From NCBI GenBank assembly GCA_023525975.1, contig CM042042.1, forward strand, positions 48,681,880 through 48,745,879: a stretch of 64,000 nucleotides of DNA, read 5' to 3'. Below the pieces are notes generated by a model. The model had not been told where the DNA came from and did not search any database. It saw only the letters and a list, made by a program, of their open reading frames with translations. Shown here piece by piece: positions 45,367-56,574 of the stretch. Source of the DNA: Smallanthus sonchifolius. Its lineage: Eukaryota; Streptophyta; Magnoliopsida; Asterales; Asteraceae. The first letter of the stretch is position 1. Every line of letters begins with the position of its first letter. A program made the translations under genes and the position numbers.

Positions 45367-47529
45367 ATGGATATCCCATACGCGACATGGTTGCCGGAGC
45401 TGGTAAGAGTATCATCCACTACACGTCTTTATTTAGGAGTAACAATGGTTGTTAGTAGTGACTGTTTTCTTGTTTTAACTTGCCAATGATAGGATATGGA
45501 AGATCTTCGCGAATTCATTAATCAACAACAACAAACACATCCATATAGTGACTTTGTCGACTCATCTTCTTCACAAAGCTTCAAAGGTTACCAGAATCTA
45601 GTCACAAGAGACCAATCCATTAATACAGCCACCATTTTCGGAGATTTCGACAAACAAGACAGTTATAAGGCTACTAAAACAAGCCCTTTTGCTCCTGTTG
45701 GTAGATCTTCATCCAGCACTTTCACTCTATCTTTTGGAGACTTCACCTCACCAACAGCTATAGACCAAAGTCAACTCTATGGACTTCTTGGATCCATAGA
45801 GCTCCCTAAAAGAGTTTCCAACACAAGAAGAAACCATAGACAGGCCCAAGAGCATATCTTGGCTGAAAGGAAGAGAAGGGAGAAGTTAACTCAGCGCTTC
45901 ATTTCGTTGTCTGCTCTTCTACCTGAAATTAAGAAGGTAGTTATTTTTTTTGATTGGCTAATTTTTGTTATATTACCTCAGTCCATGTCTCAAGTGAGAC
46001 TAGAACCTAACACCATTTGGGTGAAGGGTATACACCTTTCTTCTTCCAAATTATAATTCTGTAGTCATTAGTTGATATGGTAGAACATTGTTGCATCTCA
46101 AAATTGTAACATTAGAAATTATATTCTATTTTTAATACATCTCAGATAAAAGTTTAGTTAGTAACACTCATGTTAAGCTTTACATGATACGGTAGCAAGA
46201 AAGTAACTTACAAGTAGAGTTTGTTATGTATACTAGAAATTAAAAGGCGTCTTTCTAATTAATGACTTGTTATAAATCCAATATGGGATCCATAAAAAAC
46301 AGTTAGTATGTGTTAAAAGTTTTACCACCCACCTTTGGACCCATTCTTATAATCCACTAGACAACTATATGGTTTAAACTCGAAATTTTTATTTGAATTC
46401 GGTTCGAATTGAATTGTGAGTTATTTGAATGCGATTCGAATAATGAACACGACTAGTGAGTGCATTAACATGAAGAAGACGTTACCTATAAACATCAAAA
46501 TGTGAACCAATTAATTATGCATCGTGTACGGTGTAGCCCATGTCCATACCTCATGCAATTATGCAGAATTTTTTTAAAATCATTTTTGTTTCTAGGTGGT
46601 CCGCTCATTCAACTAGAGGATGTGAACAATGCAAAAGAAAATCACGTGCCCTATATGTAAAAGATGATGTTATGAATCTTTTATTGTTATTTTGCACTCT
46701 TCTCATCCGCTAGTTAATTTGACTAGCATATCACCACATCCACTAGTAAAAGAAGTGTGACACCTAGAAATAAAAATGGTTTTGAAAAACATCTAAAAAC
46801 CATATATGTTTATAATTTTAAACCACCTAGATAAAGAAAAAAAAAACCCGTAGGATTACTAGTCTCAACATAATATATTCAATAAAACTAGAGCTTTATG
46901 TTTAAATTTTAAAGTGACCATCTCCAACTGAACCTTTCTAATAATCTGTTATTGTAGATGGACAAGGCCACAGTGCTGGAAGATGCAAGTAAATACATTA
47001 AACAACTTCAAAACCGAGTGAAGGAACTCGAAGAAACATTAATTAGCGAGAAAAATACCATCCAGGAATCAACTACTTCAATGGGGAATGGTCATGAACT
47101 CGAGGCGTATTCTTTCGTTGAGACAAACTCTTTACCTTGTGACACCACTTATAATCCTGGGATTAAAGTTAGAAAATTAGGAAGCAATGTACTAGTTAGA
47201 ATTTACTGCGAGAAAAACTCGTCACTTGCATTGAAAGCCCTCGCAGAATTGGAGAGACTTTGTTTCACTGTCACGTGTAATAGCGTTCTTCCAATATCTG
47301 GTACCGCTGCTCTGATAACTATTATAGCTCAGGTACCATTTAGAAGTTATATACTTTATGATGAACATATTCTTAGTCAATTGCTTTCTAGTGGTATTAT
47401 TTTTGGCTAAAAATTTGGGTTATTTTTTCTCATTATTGTGTGTAGATGAGTGAAGAGTTGGTCATGACAGCCAAGGATCTTGTAAATTGCCTGCAATTAT
47501 CTCTTTCAAATTTCCAGGATGACATGTAG
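45367..47529 (+). CDS. bHLH transcription factor (subgroup IVa-like, bHLH18/25 type), intact
   Basis: Four exons in one continuous frame encode 312 aa: 45367-45402, 45493-45936, 46958-47332 and 47446-47529, all with GT-AG introns. The start MDIPYATWLPEL resembles the W...EL opening of this group. The linker (residues 13-125) is Ser/Thr/Gln-rich. The basic region has the E-box-reading residues H133, E137 and R141 (EHILAERKRREKL); helix 1 ends LLPEIKK at 160, where an intron falls. Helix 2 is KATVLEDASKYIKQLQNRV, running into a KELEE coil. Residues about 229-312 form an ACT-like domain (VLVRIYCEKNSSLALKAL...). The protein should be nuclear, dimeric and bind CANNTG boxes. Relatives act in jasmonate, iron or specialised metabolism; which applies here cannot be told. 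Confidence 0.93.
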
Positions 47530-48219
47530 CTGATTTGAGGAATGAATTTGGGAGTACTGCAAGTTCCTAACCTCCTTTTTTTTCGTACTTATGAAAGTAA
47601 TATGGTTTCAAAATAATATGTTCATGTTCTGAGATAGTTATTTTTTCATTCTAATCTTTTTAGTGGTCGGATAGCTAGTTATTTTTTCATTCTAATCTTT
47701 ATAGTGGTCAAACATTTTTTGTTATTATTATTAGTAGTAGTAAGTGTGACAATTATGAATGTTATTTAATTATGGGTTTAATACCGTTCGCCATTTGATG
47801 CAATTTAGGAATGAATTTATTTTCTTAATTAGTAAATTGGTTCTTAAAGGACTTTCTGAAAACTACAAATGAAAACGCATAGAACAAAAACTCACAAAAT
47901 GGAGAAGATGTAGACTTATCAACATATTCATGTATGTGCAAATGAATGATGGATATCAGCAAACTTCAATTAGAAACATGTGGAAAATGATTACAAGAGA
48001 TCTTGGTTTTGACTGGAAGACATCAATGAACTTGAGGTTAATCTATGTGCAATACTTGGAAGTCTTGGAATTATGAAGTGTTCAAGAAAGGAAGTTGCAC
48101 GTGTTTGAAGAAGATGAACTACAAAAGGAAGAAACTTTTGAAAATGCAGCAAATAAGAAAAGAAAGACTAGCCGGTGCAACTATGGCGTATAATATTTTT
48201 TGGGTTGTACAAGTTATTA
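47530..48219. other. bHLH 3' flank
   Basis: A short direct duplication (AGTTATTTTTTCATTCTAATC) lies near 47637 and 47678. The ORF at 48045-48344 enters the degraded Copia-like segment and is not a gene. Confidence 0.4.
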
Positions 48220-48960
48220 TGTTTTATAAAAAAATTGTAAGCTTTAAGCTTTCCGATTGTATCATTCGGTTCAAATCTTTTGAACAATACCTATGCTTAT
48301 TGAGCTATTTGAATACACTCCCGTGTGTGCATCAAGTGCTATAAAAGCTTTGGTTGTTAAAATGGCTCTCCGTGAAGATTAATGGCGTCCAGTTTGTAGA
48401 TTCGTTGGACGAGGCAACGACAAAAGTATTGGTGATCATGTACACGAGAAAAATTTTCTATTTGTAGATGCGCTAGATGAGGCAGCTAAGGAATATGTTC
48501 CGACTTACAACACCTAGAGAAGAGAAGGATCTTCTATTTGTGGATCCAACGGATGAGTTAGGAAGGAGTTCTTTTCGACTTACGGAAAGCACATGTTGAA
48601 GGAAACTGAACCTGAGTTCTATATCCGAGAATGAGGCTTTGAGAACACAACAAGATCAAAGCAAGTCCAACAACATGATTTTTACAAGATTAGAAGTAAG
48701 TTTTGCAAGTTTAAAGGCAAGATCAGCAATAACAAATTCATTGAAAAAAGGTAAGCTTTTAACGGCAAGTTCGAATGGTCAAGGAAGAGGACGCGGAGGA
48801 GGTTGAGGAACCAAGGACAAAAGTGAATTTAGGCACTATAAATTTGGTGAACTTGGTAACTTTACATAGGAGTGCACCAAGTAGAAGGATAAGGAGGAAG
48901 AAGCTCCTCTCCCTAATTTTGTTTTAGTGTACACGCGATCACTTAGCGATACTGGTATTA
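48220..48960 (+). pseudogene. Degraded Copia-type gag remnant with LTR-end-like flank
   Basis: Near 48225-48380 the sequence (TAAGCTTTAAGCTTTCCGAT, ATCATTCGGTTCAAA, then ATGGCTCTCCGTGAAG) parallels 56715-56850 of the small LTR element, including the start of its interior. Blocks with TTTGTAGATTC..GACGAGGCAACGA recur every 90-100 bp. Near 48790-48890 a gag zinc-knuckle remnant is readable: GRGRGGG, then RHYKFGELGNFT, a stop and ECTK, with cysteines changed. Many stops are present. Confidence 0.6.
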
Positions 48961-49279
48961 TGTATGCTTTAAGATAAAACAACTCTATTGGATGGTTAAG
49001 CATGGATCAAGCATCAAGCATCAGAGAGAAAGATCAAACACATGTCTTGTTTTATATGTTGTAAATAGTTATAGATGTAATAAATAAGATTAACTTTTCG
49101 GTGTTACTAATTTTTCTTTTACTCTTAACACTACCACTAGACTACCGACCCAAATGGCTTTTAGGTCTTAATAAAATAAGTTTTTTAAAATAAAAGTTTT
49201 GGGACGTTATTTCTGATACAAATTCTGAAGTTTTAAATCAGGGTATGCATAAAAAGGTAGTAATTAATAACACAAACTA

Positions 49280-49830
49280 AAAACAAATAACATAATTAGT
49301 GAATTTTGTATTTTGTGAATGGAACCATTGTGAAGAGGAATATACCCATCCCAAGATTTCTTGATTTCAAAACGACAATGACTAGTTGATTTGGGCAATT
49401 TGACTCGTTCAAAATCATTTTTCATTACAGTAGAGACAAACCATTTTCATTCATCAAAAGCTAAAGCATCCATTCATGGTTTTCTTCTAGTACATCGGCA
49501 TTATAGGGAGACAAAATCATTTTCTGTTTTAAAAGCTCCTTAAAGTATAATACATTTCTAGTACTATATAGTGAAAATAGTTTAGCTTATATATATTATT
49601 CATAAAATTCACTTGCGAATCTTGAATTTCTGCTTCATTGAATTTGGATCTTTTGATACGATATTGCAAATATGAAGAGAAAAAACTACACAAATTCTAG
49701 GAATGTTAGTTTATATTAATTAACTCTTCATATTCTAGGAATCTTTTGATACGATATTGCAAATATGAAGAGAAAAAACTACACAAAAGGGAATCCTTAC
49801 AAATTTATACGTTATTTTTATCCAATAATA
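49280..49830 (+). repeat. bHLH downstream flank duplicated at 28310-28770
   Basis: See the copy at 28310. Here the block additionally contains a roughly 55-bp direct duplication (CTTTTGATACGATATTGCAA... at 49656 and 49743). Confidence 0.8.
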
Positions 49831-49959
49831 TATAATACATAAGTAATATAAAGTAGTTGCACTTTAACGATTATGGAGGGATAACAAAACAGAGAAAAAA
49901 TTAGTAATTTAGTGAATAGTTCAAAGGACAAATTTATATCAACCCAAAAAGATGATTAA

Positions 49960-51396
49960 GATATGGAAGAGGAGATTGAGATGGTTCGGGCATTTGCGGA
50001 GAATACAGATGACATAACCGGTACCATTGTTGTCAACGATCTTTATGCTAGGGTTTTATTTGACTCTGGTGCAAACTAATTAAAGTTTCATAGATTATAC
50101 GTTTTGTAAGACTGTTCTATCCGGAATTTAATCCAAATCTCCAATTCCTTAGATGATTGTAAGACTGTTCTATCAGGACATGTATTACCTGTACAATTGT
50201 TGCCAATGACATTGGTGGGTTTTGACATTGTCCGGCACATGGATTGGTTATCCACTAACCAAGTATGTATCCTTTGCGACAACAAAGCCATAGAACTTCG
50301 TGTGCTAACAGGTGAAACGATAACCATCAACAGTGATAAATTATTCAATCCCGTTGGAATAATATCACTACTGAAATGCAATGAAGTATCTAACAAAGGG
50401 ATGCCTTGCATACCTAATTTCCATAATAACCGACAACAAAGAAAGGAAGAAAGAAAATGTGTCAGTGGTCGCTGAGTATGCAGATGTATTTCAAGGCATA
50501 GCGTCCGAACGAGAGGTGGAGTTTAAAATCAATCTAGTACCGAGAACGGCACCAATTGCTAAATCCCCATACATATTGGCTCCAAATGAAATGGTGGAAC
50601 TAAATAAACAATTGGACGAATTGTTAGAAAAAGGATTCATAACACCAAGTTCTTCACCTTAGGGAGCCCGGGTCTTGTTTGTGTAAAAGAAGTACGATTT
50701 AGTACGTATGTGCATTGGTTACCGTGAACTGAACAAGGTGACTATAAAGAATAGGTATCCGCTTCTAGGAACTGAGCATGTTACTTTTCTAAAATAGATC
50801 TACGTTCAGGATACCAACAGTTAAAAAGTCAAGAAGAAGACATATCAAGACTGCATTTCGAACGAGATACATACATTATGAGTTCGCTATTATGATGTAA
50901 ACGGCTTGAGATCGACAAAAGAATTATGCTGACAAAAGACGAAAGTTGATATAATTCAATATAGGCGACAGTGTATTACTAAAGGTATCACCTTGGAAAG
51001 GTGTAGTATCATTCGGTAAAAAAGGGAAAGTTAAGTCCACGCTTTATTGGACCATTTAAGGTACTAAAATGAATCGGACATATCGCTTACCATTTTGAAT
51101 TACCATAAGAAATGAATGTAGTACATGATGTGTTCTATGTATCAAACATACACAAGTGTTTGACAGATGAATCTCTAGTAATGCATCTATAGGATGTAGT
51201 GGTAAATGAAAAGCTGAAATTTTTATAACATAAAGGGGCATCAAGTTAAGAAATTAAAAAAGAAAAGACAGGTGTTGGTCAAGATGAAATGGAATTCCAG
51301 ACGTGGACCTGAGTAAACGTGGGAACTAGAGTCCGAAATGAAAAATAAATATCCACGTCTTTTCCATTAAATCTTGAGGAAGAGATTGAAATAAAG
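49960..51396 (+). pseudogene. Ty3/Gypsy pol, internally deleted (chromovirus type)
   Basis: Protease-like sequence comes first (NDLYARVLFDSGAN near 50030), then PMTLVGFDIVRHMDWLSTN (50200). Next is the RT start (EYADVFQGIASEREVEFKIN, ELNKQLDELLEKGFI, IGYRELNKVTIKNRYPL), which stops near 50800. The remainder of RT, RNase H and most of integrase are missing. The reading resumes at about 50930 with an integrase C-terminus (DSVLLKVSPWKGVV.FGKKGKV) and a chromodomain-like end (KMKWNSRRGPE.TWE). Many stops interrupt it. A purine tract AAATAAAGGTGGGGA ends it. Confidence 0.85.
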
Positions 51397-52560
51397 GTGG
51401 GGATGATATAAAACCATTCAAATTATGGTCCCATTTATGTAAGAAATAAAACCCTAGGGGTTAGTTATGCAAATAAACCAAAGTTCAAGGATTAAAAATG
51501 AAAAATCAAGAAAGTAGCTCAGTGGCGGACCGCTAGCATGAGCTTAACAGTCCGCTGCGTTGGGAGGAATCCTTAGCCAAAAAGGAGCCACGTGGCCGAT
51601 GACTAACGAGTGTATTTTGACGCGTGTCATGGATAGCGGACCGCTATCCATGCCTTAACGGTACTCTACGCCGCAAAATAAGGATGGTCCGCTAAGGGTT
51701 TGACGTTTGTCGGATTGATACAAGCTTGGGTGGTAGCAGACCTTACACCCTGGCTTAGTAGTCTGCTAAGCTCCCAAATCCAACTTATAAACTTGGAATT
51801 TAAGCTCGTTTCTTTTGCTCATCATAACTCAAACGAGTTTTATACCATCTAATCATTAACCCACTTTTGTAAACAAGCCACACTCACGATAAATCTCTAA
51901 CACTTGCTTTAGTGACGCATTTTCTATAGAACGCTCTAGCAAACGAAGAAAACACTTAGGTAACGGAGATAAGGTGATAGAGTGCTAGTGCCACGCTTTT
52001 AAGCTACTACTAACGTTAGCCGTTGTTATCTTCCAACAAGGATACATTTATTACTTTCAAAACTTTCAAATGTTTACATTTACGAAAATGACAAAACATG
52101 TCTTAAATACTTTAATGCATAGGGGCTTTCTATGGATAAACATTCAGATCATAAGTATACGTAAAGTTTGATTGAATAATATAATTGTTATGGGTGCAAT
52201 TCCGATAATAGAGTTGGTAGTAAGATTGATGTAAGACGGAGGTTCTGTGAAGCCACACGGTAAGTAAGACTGGAATCCAGCAATCAAATTATAGAGGGAG
52301 ATATGAGTGCATACAGTGGTTGTACTCTCAGATGAAATTGCACTACTGAATGAGTAGATTGTCCCAGATATGGTTAAAAACTTTAATATTGTTAATGTTG
52401 AAATATTTCCGTGTCAAAATAAATGTATTTACCAGCGTTCGCACTGACGTTTTATTTTCAATACCGGGTCCTCCTTTGATGGTTTAAGCGCTCCACGTTC
52501 ACACCCACGATGCAGGTTAGATCCCAAAGACTCCCACCCCCGTAGCCGGTTAAATCCTTT
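51397..52560 (+). repeat. Probable 3' LTR of the deleted Gypsy element
   Basis: It starts TGATATAAAACC directly after the polypurine tract and carries a TATA-like CTTATAAACTT (about 51788). Repeated GCGGACCGCTA-type inverted motifs occur at 51525-51780. The right boundary is not certain because no second LTR is in the window. Confidence 0.5.
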
Positions 52561-53348
52561 TCAACAACAACTTAATTTTTTTTTAAAGTTATTAATTTAA
52601 TTTTAGGTTTTTTCTTTTATTTTATTTTTTAATTTTTTAACTTCTTATGTTATTTGACTGAAAATATAATTATATCTTTTGAAATAATAAATTTAATTTT
52701 TTAATTTTTATATTGTAACTAAACTGTTTTTTGTACTATATTGTTTCAACTTTTACTTTTTCGCGAGTCGAATATGAGCGACTTTATAAATTTTAAAACT
52801 ACGTTTAACCACGCGGATAATATATCACTAGTTACTAAATTAGTTTGATAATCACCGACTTGAAAAGTCAGAAAAGTAATTCAAAAACATTTTTACTCCA
52901 TAAAAAAAACAATTCAATATTATATTCTTTCAATATTTTTTTTCTAGAACCTATGACAGCTGAAATCAATTCTACAGTGACCTCATTGATTGTAAAAAGA
53001 AGTTATAATATTTAAAGTATTATTAAACTTTTAATTGGTCAGTGGACAGTTGTTCTTTTTCTGGTCCCTCTTCCTCTTCTAGAATCCTTTTTCAATAACA
53101 TTTTAATGTTTTCAACTATAAATGAATATGTTCCACATATTATTTTGTGACATGATAAAACTTTGTGCATATTTTGCAATAATTGGTTACTTGTGTGATG
53201 ACTGTAACATCAAAATTATTGGTGGGGTTCGATGTTACTTTATATCATGAAACAACCATCGGCCCTTATTGCCACACATATATTCAAACAAATTTATGGT
53301 TGATTGTGAAACTGTAAACTTTTAGGGTACCTACAAGATTATTTAGTT
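52561..53348. other. AT-rich region without recognisable gene
   Basis: Nothing could be identified between the Gypsy LTR and the hAT target site. Confidence 0.4.
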
Positions 53349-53356
53349 GTCAACAC

Positions 53357-56247
53357 TAGAGGTGCACAAAAAAACCGGTTTGGAAATCCAAACCGGTTCC
53401 GAACCGGAACCCGAACCGCCCCCTAACCGGTTTTGTGTGAACCGGTTTCAAACCGATACGAACCGCCAGTTTACAACCGGTTTAACCTATTTGTACAAAA
53501 AACCGGTTTACAACCGGTTTTTTGTGAACCGGTTTGAGAAACCGGTTTGGTAAACCGGTTTGAACCGGTTTAACGGTCAAAAAAAAAAAATAGCCGTTGG
53601 AAACGGCTATATAGCCGTTGGGACCAATTTTTGACCGTTTTTTGACCGTTTTTTGACCCATTTTAACCCCCAAACACATTATAAATAGGTAGTGGGTGTT
53701 TTGGTTAAATCACACTTCTCAAACGCTCAAAAAACGCTCAAAAAATTTCAAAAAACGCAATGGCAGGTTCTTCAAGTTATGGTGTTTCCTCTAACGAAGT
53801 TAGCGTTGTGAAAATAATACCAACAACGAGGAACCCCGCAATTTGGTCAAACTACGATCTATGTGAGTTGTCTAACGGGTTGGAACGTGCTCGTTGCAAA
53901 AAATGTGGTGGTTTTTTTAAAAAGGAATCAAATTCTAGTCTAAAAACTCATCTGGAAAAATCGTGTCCGAGTTTGAAGAATATTCCAGGTGAGGGTCAAG
54001 CATCTATGACAAGCGAGGGTGGAATTTGGAACTTCGATCCAAATATTGTTCGAGATAGAATGGCGAAATTAGTTATTCAAAGAGGTTTGCCGTTCAACCA
54101 TTTCGACAACCCGCTCACGACGAGGATGATTCAAGAAGCCCTTCAACCACGTTATCATCAAGTAAGTCGTAGTACTCTTAGACGTGATTGTCTAAAAATG
54201 TGGAAAAAAGCAAAAAAAGAATTAATTTTAGGTTTTGAAAAATTGGAAACCGGTGTGAACTTAACCACCGACGTTTGGTCGGCTCCACATGGTATTCCCG
54301 ACTCATATATTTGCGTTACCGCTCATTGGGTTGATCCCAATACGTGGCAAATGATGAAACGTACAATCGCGTTTGATATGTTTGAATATCCGCACACGGG
54401 TCAAAATTTATTTCACATTTTAGATGATGTGATAACCGATTTTAAATTACAAAATAAATTATTTTCAATATCTTTTGATAATGCCTCAAATAATACAAAT
54501 GCGGTTCAAAAATTAATATTAAAATATAATCCGATTTGCAACGGCGCTTTTTTCCATAATCGATGTATTGCACACATCATCAACTTAGCCGTGCAAGACG
54601 GGCTTGGGGTTGAACCCGTTATTGAAATAAGTAATGCATTTCGAGTCATGCTTAAAGACGTTTTTAGCAGTAGTAAAAAAAGATACCATGAATATATTAG
54701 ATTATGTAACGATACGGGTTTGATTTGCTTAGGTCCCAATTGGGACCTCCCAACAAGATGGAATTCAACTTATAAAATGTTTCATAGTGCTATACGTCAA
54801 AAAGATACTTTATCAATTTTTCATGATATGCTTTCCTCAAAACCGCGTCGTAAAATTCAAAGTTTTCCGTCTACGAGTTGGGACATTCTTGAAAATTTAA
54901 CCGAATTGCTCGAAGTTTTCAAAACCGCCACTACTTTTTTATCCGGGGTTTATTACCCCACAAGTCCCTTGGCTCTTAAACAAATATTTCTAATGTGTAA
55001 CAAATTAGCCGAACTTGAAAATAAAAATACTCTTTTTACGACAATGATAAAACCGATGAAAGAAAAATTTGTTAAATATTTTAAAGAAATGCCTCCGGTT
55101 ATAACTTGTGCCGCCGCATTAAACCCTACAATTAATGTTTACGGTGTTGAAACCTTGATTGATAAAATAACTTACGATTTGGATTTGAATTCCGAAGATA
55201 TTCATTTTTCAACCGTAACAAAAACTTATTTTAACAAATGTTTGCAAGATTTGTTTGATATTTATTTACATAAATATGGTACAACACAAACCCCACATGA
55301 TACGATGGGCGCGGGCGCATCAAGTAGCAGCTCGAGGAATGTGAACTTAAATTTGTATAACGAAATGAGAAATGAATTTACTAAACGGGCTAGAGGGTCC
55401 ATCCCGAGTAGCGAACTCGGAAGGTATACGGGAACAAACTTTTTATCATTTATGAGTCCGGATGTTTTTGAGGACTTTGATATTTTGGCTTGGTGGAAAG
55501 GAAACGAATCTACTTTTCCGGTCCTTTCCGCCATGGCCCGTGATTTACTAACCGTCCAAGCTTCCACGGTAGCTTCGGAATCCGTTTTTTCTCTTAGTGG
55601 CAGGGTTTTATCTATTCGAAGAACTAGACTCACTCCCGCGGCAATGGAAATGTGCATTTGCTTGAAAGACCATTTGGATGCGGTAGATAGGAGACAAGAT
55701 AGGGCTTCGCTTGAAGAAGAAATTGAAGTTGAAGAACTCATACACGAATCTGAGGTTAACCAAGGATTGGCGAGCCCACTTACAAATGAAGAACTCGCCG
55801 AAGATGATAGACTACGAGGATCCACTAGTAACTCCGAGAATGACGGCTAATATTAAACAAAAAAACTCCAAAAAATAAAAATATATATATTTTTTTCTCG
55901 TATTGTAATGTTTAATATTGTAATGTTTTGTGATTTCCGAACCCTTACAATATGAATAAACGTTGAACTATATGTTTTTCTTTTTCTCGTATTGTAATGT
56001 TGTAATATTTTTTAATTTATTTTAAATTTTTTTTTTTTAAAAAAAAACCGGTTTAAACCGGTTCACCAACCCGAACCGGTCCAGAACCGACCTGAACCGG
56101 TTCAATAGGTTCGACATTTTATACTTGCAAAACCGGTTTAACCCGAACCGGTTTGGGTCAAAACCGGTTTAGTGTTTGCGTTGACCAAACCGGTTCGGGC
56201 CGGTTCGAAACCGGTTCGGTTCAAAAACCGCCTTTTGTGCACCTCTA
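53357..56247 (+). mobile_element. Complete hAT transposon, 2,891 bp, with intact transposase
   Basis: A perfect 8-bp duplication GTCAACAC (53349-53356 and 56248-56255) flanks terminal inverted repeats TAGAGGTGCACAAAA / TTTTGTGCACCTCTA. Each subterminal region holds more than ten copies of AACCGGTT in both directions, the probable transposase-binding field. One uninterrupted transposase gene lies between. By sequence nothing is missing for autonomy. Confidence 0.96.
53760..55850 (+). CDS. hAT transposase, BED zinc finger, 696 aa, uninterrupted
   Basis: A single exon lies downstream of a TATAAATA box (53680-53687); AATAAA follows at about 55954. Domains in order: a BED-type zinc finger with C46, C49, H64 and C69 (CKKCG...HLEKSC) that would bind the terminal repeats; an RNase H-fold core with the aspartate of LTTDVWSA (about residue 171) and that of SFDNASNN (about 240); a CIAHIINL segment with a C-x2-H pattern; and the C-terminal hAT dimerisation region (about 572-650: LAWWKGNESTFPVLSAMARDLL, then ASESVFSLSGRVL). 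The acidic tail ends ENDG. Length and order match the RICESLEEPER/Ac class. Host-domesticated relatives lack terminal repeats, whereas this one has them, so it is a live-type transposon gene. Confidence 0.95.
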   Translation: MAGSSSYGVSSNEVSVVKIIPTTRNPAIWSNYDLCELSNGLERARCKKCGGFFKKESNSSLKTHLEKSCPSLKNIPGEGQASMTSEGGIWNFDPNIVRDRMAKLVIQRGLPFNHFDNPLTTRMIQEALQPRYHQVSRSTLRRDCLKMWKKAKKELILGFEKLETGVNLTTDVWSAPHGIPDSYICVTAHWVDPNTWQMMKRTIAFDMFEYPHTGQNLFHILDDVITDFKLQNKLFSISFDNASNNTNAVQKLILKYNPICNGAFFHNRCIAHIINLAVQDGLGVEPVIEISNAFRVMLKDVFSSSKKRYHEYIRLCNDTGLICLGPNWDLPTRWNSTYKMFHSAIRQKDTLSIFHDMLSSKPRRKIQSFPSTSWDILENLTELLEVFKTATTFLSGVYYPTSPLALKQIFLMCNKLAELENKNTLFTTMIKPMKEKFVKYFKEMPPVITCAAALNPTINVYGVETLIDKITYDLDLNSEDIHFSTVTKTYFNKCLQDLFDIYLHKYGTTQTPHDTMGAGASSSSSRNVNLNLYNEMRNEFTKRARGSIPSSELGRYTGTNFLSFMSPDVFEDFDILAWWKGNESTFPVLSAMARDLLTVQASTVASESVFSLSGRVLSIRRTRLTPAAMEMCICLKDHLDAVDRRQDRASLEEEIEVEELIHESEVNQGLASPLTNEELAEDDRLRGSTSNSENDG

Positions 56248-56255
56248 GTCAACAC

Positions 56256-56574
56256 CAATATAGAATCTTTGCAGATCATTCAACTATAGAAGACAAAGGA
56301 TATAATTTTATAATTTCCATTACATCTAGACACCGAAGGTTCCATGGCGTACTTTTGGTATAAAAAGATAACTATTAATACTAATTACATTTGTTCACAG
56401 TAGGACAAATAATTAAAAGCTAAATAAATATAAATCCTCTTTAACTCATATCTTACTAGATGACTAGGATTTAGACTAATTTTACGTCTCACATCTTCCT
56501 TGAATGTTAACAACCTTCTCCTTTTGGTCTGCTTTCTAATCAAAGGCCACTTAGTTAATTTGATTTTTAAGTAT
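56256..56574. other. Short AT-rich gap
   Basis: No supported feature is seen between the hAT target site and the small LTR element. Confidence 0.4.

Noticed and set aside
46958..47410. Separate 150-aa gene starting MDKATVLED
   Set aside because: The ATG is the first codon of exon 3 of the bHLH gene; it supplies helix 2 and a splice acceptor precedes it directly.
55262..55825. 187-codon minus-strand ORF opposite the hAT transposase
   Set aside because: Serine-rich antisense shadow of an intact, well recognised gene.
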